Origin: Falciphora oryzae
Taxonomy: Eukaryota; Ascomycota; Sordariomycetes; Magnaporthales; Magnaporthaceae
DNA length: 64,000 nt
Assembly (NCBI GenBank): GCA_000733355.1
Contig: JNVV01000007.1
Span: 1-64,000 of the forward strand
Direction: 5' to 3'
Below are positions 57,425-64,000 of this stretch, piece after piece. The stretch's first letter is position 1; each line of letters starts with the position of its first letter. The notes beneath the pieces are model-generated. The model was not told the origin of the DNA, did not search any database, and worked only from the letters and a program-made list of their open reading frames with translations. The position numbers and the translations under genes were made by a program.

Positions 57425-60178
57425 TTAGTGACCGTACTCAAGGTGCGGGACAATGACGGGCCCGTATTTGGTGGGCGCCGAGTTGAAGTTGCTGTCGCCC
57501 TGGACGACAAAGTCGACTGCGAGGCTGAGCTTTGACAGGCCCTGCTGCTGCTGGGCCTGGCCGCCGTTGACGATGCTGGCGGCGTACTGGGTGCCCGGGA
57601 TGGACTCGGGATCGTAGGCGACGACGGCGACGTAGTTGCGCCGGCCCATGAGCTTCTTGAGCTCGCGTTGCGCCCCGCTTGCGTCGACCTGGAAGATCTC
57701 CATCATGTCCTCCTTGGTGTCTGACACCTCGCCCGTCGACTTGTGCCCGTTCAGAGGAACGTAGAGCATCTTGTTGGAGTTGTGCAGCATCTTGAGGATG
57801 TAGTTGTTGGCCGGCGCCGCCACGATGGGCGACGTGATGATCTGGTACATTGTCTTGTGGTCGCTCGGGTGCGACGGGTCGTGCACCAGGCCTGCTCCGC
57901 AGCAGTTGACGTCTGTCACGAAGGAATCCGAGCTGGTTAGTCTCATGTTGGCTCAAAACCCGGGGAGCTCGCCGCTGTCCAGGCTCACCTCCAGAAAGAA
58001 ACGTCATCCTGATGCCCTTCTGCTGCGAGATGCCCTGCAGCGTGCGGATCAGATATGTGCGCTCAAGGTCCTTGGTCTCGTGCGTCCACAGATCCTTAAG
58101 CTCCTCGGCAAAATCGAAGTCACCAAACTGGTTTAGCACGTTGCCCATCAGGCCCGACTTTCCGACGGCCTTCTTGACGTGTGTGAAGCCATGCTGCACC
58201 ACCTCCTTGCCGCCCACGACACCAGCCACCGAGCTCGTCACCTTGCCGAGGATGTTGTACGTCGTGTTGACTGCCTTCTTACCCGTCGCAAAAGTATTGG
58301 CAAGACTCTCTACCGTATCGAGCCGCGGGTAGATTGGCGGCACTGATAGCATCCAAATACAGTGCTGCACGCTTGGTGGCAGCATGGCCACCTTGGGGAA
58401 GATGCCCTGGTATGTCGGCCCGGCCATGACGCGCGACTGTGTCCGCTCCGACCTCAGATCGGCGCCGACGACCACCACGGCGGGCCCAAGGTACTTGACA
58501 AAGTGCCATCCGGCGCCCGAGATGGTGAACAGATCAATGTCGGTGTTGACGTTTCGCATGATCTCTATAGTCGTGTGGTGCTGGAAGAGCAGGTACATCT
58601 CGATAGCTACCCTGCCGATGTTTTTGAAAATCTGCGATGACTGCATGTAGTCTGGATATGACCCGAACCCATCGAAACTGCAGAGCCGAGGAGGGAGGAG
58701 CGTCAGAATCGCGGCTCTTATAGCATAGCAAAGAGCAGAGAGAGGAAAAAGGGGGTGGGCGGACTCACATATCATGGTCATCAAGTTGCAGGATGTGAGG
58801 GATCTGAGCAAACGCCTCTCTGAGGAATGGCTGGTCAAAGTGCGAGGTGTAGTAGTGGAAGTAGGCGTGGGTGACGTCCTCCTCGTGGCGCGCCGTCCAC
58901 TGCGCCGTCTTGCGGTTCTCTCTCCCTTGCAGCGAGAGCCACTGCTTGAGCAGCGGAACCTCTTTCCAAAGCCGGTCACCGTAGATCTGGTCACCAAGAC
59001 CGAGCTGGACGTGGAAACCTCCACAGTCGACGTTCTTCTGCAGTACATCCTTCCACATGAAGCCAACACCCCCGAGTTTGGCCCTGTCGTTCTGCGATGT
59101 TGATGCTGCAAAGTCGTTGCCCGAGTGAGCGATAAACCGCCAGCCAGCCTCGTGCCGTCCGGCCACCACAAACTCATATCTTGTGCACCCCAGGTGTGAT
59201 GTGACCGCATATGTCCAGCGCTCCGTTCCCTGCTCGCCCATCTGCAGATCCATGTCGTATTTGTAAAAAGTCCATCGCTGATGCGTGTGGATCGGGTGCG
59301 GGTTGAGCATGCGCGGGTTGGGCGACAGATCGACGCTCAGATGGAGATGGATAGTTGGCGGTTGCGGCGCGTCGGTAACAATCATGATACTGCCTAGCCA
59401 GACGCCTCGTTCGACGTCCATGTTGACATAACGCAGATAGGGGCCGAAGTACACTCCGTTTGTGGGCGCAACCTTGAAGATATCAACACCGGAGCTGGGC
59501 GGAGGCCCCGTAAAGCCCGCGGTTGGGGCTGCCGAGACTGCCACGCTCATGATGCTCTCGGCGTAGCCCGGTGTCTGGGGTGGGAAAAGGCCCGGCGAAC
59601 CCATCCCCTGCTTTGTCCCGAACGGCGAGGCAAGCGGGTTTCCATACGTCGAAGCCGTTGGAGATAGCGGCGCCGTCTCGTGGTTGATCGGATTGGGACC
59701 TTTGGGGAACTCCCACTGCGTGGACTGGGTCGCGAGGTGGATGTAGTAGTACTGACCCGAGTTCTGGTCGAGGTGCGAGATCCAACCCTCGGGCAGTGGG
59801 GGAGGCGACGCCGGGTTCTGCGCGTGCAGCACCGAAGGCGTGTGGGAAATAGCGATGGACGGCTGGCCGTTCTGCCCAGAGCTCTCTGGCCTGGGGTCGT
59901 TCGCAAACGCAGGGTGGCCCGGATGCTGAAGAGCGGGCGATGCGAGCGGGTTTGCATATTGTTGCTGCTGCTGCTTCTTCTCTTGGTTCTGGGCCGCAGG
60001 TGCGTGCACAGCGCTGGCGCTAGCACTCGGCCCGGAAGCGACGGCGGCGGCAGCGGATGTGCCTGCGGCAGATGAGGCAGGGTGTTGTTGCTGTTGCTGG
60101 TGTTGCTGTTGCTGGTACTGTTGCTGCTGGTTCTGCTGTTGGTGTTGCTGTGGCTGTGGCTGTGGCTGTGGCTGCTGT

Positions 60179-60214
<36 letters not shown>

Positions 60215-61461
60215 GCGTTGGGCGTTGACTGCTGCGCTGCAGGTCGCTGCTTCTCGTTGGGGTACGAAGAGTTCCCTCCGGGATTGACGCTGGTGTAGGC
60301 CGGGGGAGGCGTGGATGCTTGCATACGAGCAAAGTCCTGCTCCAGGATGCTCACCTGAAGGCTCCCCTGCTGCCCCTGGTTCGCCTGCGCCGAGTTAGCA
60401 GCCTGTTGGGGTGCCTCATTGACCCGATCAGATCCCTGGTAGACGGTCGGAGGTCCATGCGGCTGCTGGTCTGGGGTCTCTGTGGGCGTCCACGGGCGCT
60501 GCGGGGGAGGCTGGCCGCCGTACTGGGCAAGGCGCTGTGATGCTGCGGAATTCTGCAGTTGCTGAGCTTGTAGGCCGGTCAGGGTAGCGGCGCCCGAGAT
60601 GCCCGAGGCGGCGTACCGAGCCTCGATGCCATCGCCGGGGCGGGCTCCCGGCTCAACGATGGGGGTCTCTGGAGGAGGTGGCGACCCCCGGCTGGCGCGG
60701 GTGGTCGAGGTGGAGGCCGTCGAGGCAAAGCGACTTACGCTGCTTTCCTGCGGCATATCAAGCGAGCCTGTGGGCGACTCGTGGCGCTTGGCATTGTTGG
60801 TCGGGGCCGGGGCCGGGTTTGAGGAGCTACCGCCAGGCGGGGGGTAGTACGGCTTGTTCTGGTAGCTCGTCGAGATCTTGGGCTGCGGATAGTGTGGCTT
60901 GGGCTGCGCCTGCTGCGGCTTGGGCTGGGATATAGGCTTCGCAAAGAGGTTGTCCTTGTCGCCATCGTCGCTCGTGGGCGACAGTGCTGTCGGCGCGGTG
61001 CCGCGGCGCTCAGCAAGCCCGGGCTTCTTCTCGGCACCAGTGCTGAGATTCAGGCGCGGCGAGGTGTCGTTGTAGTTCCCGGCGGAGTTGGCGGGGCTGC
61101 TCGTCTGAACCCTGTTGTTGGACGGTCTGCGCACGCTGTCTGAGGGGTAGGGAGGCCGCGGGGCATGTGAGGGCTTGGACGGGCGCAGGTCGTCGTCGTC
61201 CGGGTACGGGAGCGGCGCGGCAGAGCTCGATGCGCCCGGGGGCAGGGGGAAGGACGGCTTGGAGTGGTGGGACGAAGACGACGAGGCCGGCGAGGGCGGC
61301 CGCGGATACTTGAAACGGCCCGAGGCCTGGTCGGCCTGGGGCTTGGGGCTCTGGGGCTTGAAAATGCGCAGCGGCTCAACGGTCGGGCTGTCACCGTCCT
61401 GGCGGGCAGGGTGGCTCAGGAAGAGCTCCTCGTCCGAGATGCCTCTTGAACGGTTCTCCAT
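57425..61461 (-). CDS. PhoD-like phosphatase with WW domain and Q-rich region
   Basis: Three exons (61461-58769, 58677-57989, 57912-57425) give 1289 residues. Residues 1-370 are Pro/Ser-rich and disordered. A Gln-rich tract (about 415-470) encodes long Q runs. A WW domain follows at about 556-590 (LPEGWISHLDQNSGQYYYIH then QSTQWEFPKGP), with both signature Trp residues and the Tyr cluster. The C-terminal half is a PhoD-type metallophosphatase: FKVAPTNGVYFGPYLRYVNM, GCTRYEFVVAG, FIAHSGNDFA, QLGLGDQIYGDRLWKEVPLL and the metal-binding LQLDDHDIFDGFGSYPDYMQ. A fungal PhoD phosphatase tied to Pro-motif partners through WW is the likely picture; the substrate is unknown. The first ATG is 61461. Introns 91 and 76 bp, phases 2 and 1. 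Confidence 0.93.
60076..60213 (-). repeat. CAG/CAA repeat coding for polyglutamine
   Basis: Imperfect CAG/CAA triplets on the minus strand, including eleven uninterrupted CAG (60181-60213). In the protein this gives an 11-glutamine run within a longer Gln/Pro/His-rich stretch of the PhoD-WW gene. Such tracts vary in length between strains. Confidence 0.9.
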
Positions 61462-63733
61462 GGCTGTGTCTTGCTCTCGCGGCAGATGCAGGTACAACAA
61501 CGAGAGGGAACGGCGCGCGCGCGATGACGCACGGCGGGAGGAGCAAGAATTTTATTTATAGGGGCCTTTGAAAATGGGTGACGAGAAGACGGGCACTAGG
61601 ACCGCGGATTCGGGGGCCGCGCACAAGGAATAGGAAGATGGAGGGAGGGGTGTGTTGTCGATGGGAGCCGGCAGATCAACAGCCTAACCCAGCTGCGGGG
61701 TGGGTGAGCTGAGCTGCTGCGACGCGGGCGGCGAGGGAGTCTAGACTGCTAGGAACAAGGAAGATAGGGCTGGGTTGGGGATGAAAGGTGCAACCGGACG
61801 CTGTCACGACGACCAGGGGTAAAAAGAAGGGGAAACGAGCAGGAAAAGAAGCTCCTTGCGCCCTATCTGTCCTGACTTGTGACAGTTGGATGCCGGCATA
61901 TACCATAAAGAAGCAAGCAGAATTCAATAAAGAAAAAAAAAAAAAAAAAAGATATTGCTTGCCTTGACGCTTGCTACTCTCTCCTGCACCCTCTGCCTGG
62001 TTGGTAGGGGCGAGGGGGGGTATGCGGCCGGCCGGGCGACCAGCAGCATGGCGGGGGGGACGCGCAAGGTCCCGGGGTGGGAGATGTGACTGCTCGGCTT
62101 CTGGCTGTCTGCTGGCGCTGAGGCGATTGATTGGCCCCCGGGACCCAGGAGGGCGCTTATGGCTTCCCACCCGTGCTGGCACCCATGGACGGGAGGGGCA
62201 GGGACGCTGGCCCGAAAGGAGAAGCGGCACGAAGCTCATGCTGCAAGCGCCCAACCACAGCAGGCTAACAGGATGCGCAGATGAAGCCAGCCCGCACCAG
62301 AGGCAGCGCGCGCCCATTGAGGCAACGCACATTTGCCTTGGACCTCGAGTGGGCCAAAGAGATGCCGCGCGCTGCGAAAAGTGGCCCTCAAGTCAGCAGC
62401 TCCATCGACATCACTCTCATTTCCGGACTCGGAATCGACGGCCCAGGCTTTCCCAGTCCAAGCCAGCGTGGTGCAGTGTGCAGTCCGGTGTTGCAAGTCG
62501 TCGTCGTCGCGCAGGACGGGCTAGCAAGGTAATCAATAGTCCAAACCATGCATCCCATCCATCTGCCCACCGACATTGGATGATGGGTGCCCAGATACCT
62601 GCATCGGCTGCCTCTACTCGTCACTCGAGTGAAGATGGGGAGCCGCCGGGCTTTTGCATGTGTGTCAATACCTCGAAGCAGGTACAGACGTGTCTTCAAA
62701 AGTCGTCGCAGCGAACAACGGTTTGATCACGTCTGTGCGAGAGGCCTTGACACGGGAGCCTCGACAGGGATGGTGCACCCCCGGCCACCCGCCTCCCCCG
62801 CTCCAATTGATTTTTTTTTTCTGTTCCAGCCAAGCGGGCATTTTGAAGAAAGGTATGCCTCCCAACAGTGTCCGCCACAGCTCATTTGATGCACACGATG
62901 CGCACAATGCACACACATACGTAGCAGTAACACCCAACCAGCCATTATTGAGCACCCTTGCCAGAAGCGGTCGTCTGCCTGCAGCGAGCACTCGCATCGG
63001 CGGGGGACCTCTGTTGGTCGACTCGCTTTGCCAAGCCGGCGACACCAAGGGCGGGCGTTCCTTTCCGGGCGACTCGATTGGCTGCTTCACAAGAGATCAT
63101 GTGGTACCGACCGGAGGCACAAATTTTGGATGGATCGGCTCGGCGCGTCATCGTCAAGGCAAAAAAAAAAAAAGGCTGCTCCGGACACCTGTGGGGGTGA
63201 CAGAGAGGGGTTTGGCGGCATCCAGGCCCGGACACCGCATTCTTTCTTCTTCGTTTTTCTTTCTTCTGCATCTCAAATGGCGACACAGGCAGAAGCTTGT
63301 CCTTCCAGGGAACGAGGCGATCCATCGGCCGATCGTAGGGTGGCTGGAGGTATTTGAGTATGAAAAGGTCCTGCAGGAGCGAGATTTCCCTCTCTCTCCT
63401 CTCGTCATTACCTGTGGCTCACATTGGTTTTTGTATTTATTTTATTTTTCTCTTCTTGCTGGGCCAGACGCTCATGTAACGAAGACCAGACCGTTGAGTT
63501 TAGCCAACGCCGCTTATCCATCCCTTTCCAGCATCTCCGCCCGCGTCCAGATCCACTCCACAGCTCAAGTCTCCCCGTCTCGACTAATCCCTGTCTCGAG
63601 GGCAGGTGGCCGCCGCACGGGGTCAGGTCTAGTGAAGCGGTTGCCTATCTGCCGGCTGTATTAAGTTGGGCATCATTCCCCAGGGAAACACCTACCAGAT
63701 AGACGGGTGACGAAGAAAAAGGAGACCAAAGTC
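61462..63733. other. divergent intergenic region, PhoD-WW / MFS gene
   Basis: 2.3 kb holding two promoters. It contains an 18-nt poly(A) at 61933-61950 and a further A run near 63160-63172. Open frames here (for example 62654-63664, plus) are interrupted by these tracts, lack protein-like features and begin without conserved motifs. Confidence 0.5.
61933..61950. repeat. poly(A) tract
   Basis: Eighteen A in non-coding DNA about 470 bp upstream of the PhoD-WW start codon. Confidence 0.85.
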
Positions 63734-64000
63734 ATGTCTCTCAACCGCGTCTCCTCCCTCGGCGAGTTCGAATTCGTCCCCGGCGACCCTGTGACTAGGT
63801 CCCGGCGCGGCTCCGACGCCTCGGTGCTCTCTGCCCGCGCTCAGAGGCTTACCTTCAACCCTCTGGTTGTCCCTGGCGACCACGGCAATGTCGTTCACCC
63901 TGTCGCACCCGCCGACGCAGTCGGTGCCTTTAAGGTTCCTAGGTGGAAGAGGATCCTGCAGATCGCTTCGGCTGTCTTCTACTGTGTCTTTGCATCGGGC
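63734..64000 (+). CDS. probable MFS transporter, N-terminal part (cut by window edge)
   Basis: ATG at 63734 opens a frame that stays open for 89 codons to the end of the window. It begins MSLNRVSSLGEFEFVPGDPV, has a Ser/Arg-rich cytosolic leader, and reaches a basic-to-hydrophobic transition, VPRWKRILQIASAVFYCVFA, that looks like the first transmembrane helix. The placement and sequence recall fungal FMP42-like major facilitator proteins, which have a similar RW-x-R-x-LQ-x-A entry into helix 1. The assignment rests on this short stretch only; the rest lies beyond the window. Confidence 0.6.
   Translation, partial: MSLNRVSSLGEFEFVPGDPVTRSRRGSDASVLSARAQRLTFNPLVVPGDHGNVVHPVAPADAVGAFKVPRWKRILQIASAVFYCVFASG

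Noticed and set aside
62654..63664. 336-codon plus-strand frame upstream of the MFS gene
   Set aside because: It passes through homopolymer tracts and has no domain or family-like sequence.

Overview
The window reads as ordinary gene-bearing chromosomal DNA of a filamentous ascomycete (Pezizomycotina, most likely Sordariomycetes; a Magnaporthales-type genome would fit, but that is a weak guess). The reasons are short introns (mostly 60-130 bp) with GTRNGY donors, CTAAC/CTGAC branch sites and YAG acceptors, GC-rich codon choice, pyrimidine- and poly(T)-rich intergenic DNA, and a fungal gene set: a six-HAMP group III hybrid histidine kinase, a HapC/Hap3 CCAAT-binding subunit and an Flc/TRP-like channel. 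I found 17 well or fairly well supported genes, one doubtful small gene at the left edge and no rRNA, tRNA, transposon, CRISPR or secondary-metabolite cluster.

Layout. 0-6 kb: three minus-strand genes in tandem, namely a small hypothetical protein, the Pol I factor RRN3 and the NF-Y subunit HAP3/HapC. 6-10.3 kb: a long gap without convincing genes. 10.3-12.7 kb: a compact group of small multi-exon housekeeping genes, prefoldin subunit 2 (minus), CMC2 (plus, divergent from prefoldin) and a TMEM14-family membrane protein (minus). 15-24 kb: a large single-exon C2H2 zinc-finger protein and an Flc/TRP-like channel. 25-28.5 kb: PP2A methylesterase PPE1 converging on tRNA-dihydrouridine synthase DUS2. 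28.5-33.6 kb: a 5 kb gap upstream of the Nik1/OS-1 histidine kinase (33.6-38.1 kb), which converges on a SAM+HMG-box transcription factor (39.5-41.4 kb). 41.4-45.8 kb: another large divergent gap. 45.8-50.6 kb: a small coiled-coil protein with a 20-nt microexon, converging on condensin subunit BRN1. 51.8-56.6 kb: a cation/Ca2+ exchanger and phosphomannomutase SEC53. 57.4-61.5 kb: a PhoD-like phosphatase fused to a WW domain and a glutamine-rich tract. The right edge cuts the start of a probable MFS transporter.

The genes do not form one pathway; they are housekeeping functions (rRNA transcription, chaperone, COX assembly, tRNA modification, PP2A regulation, condensin, mannose activation) plus regulators and signalling proteins. 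I do not see a new multi-gene system. What deserves a second look is mostly gene architecture: a start codon that may form its own exon, 20-nt and 33-nt exons, unusual domain fusions, upstream ORFs, a poly(A) leader and long gene-free promoter regions. All exon boundaries below were worked out by eye from reading frame, splice motifs and family conservation; none has transcript support here.
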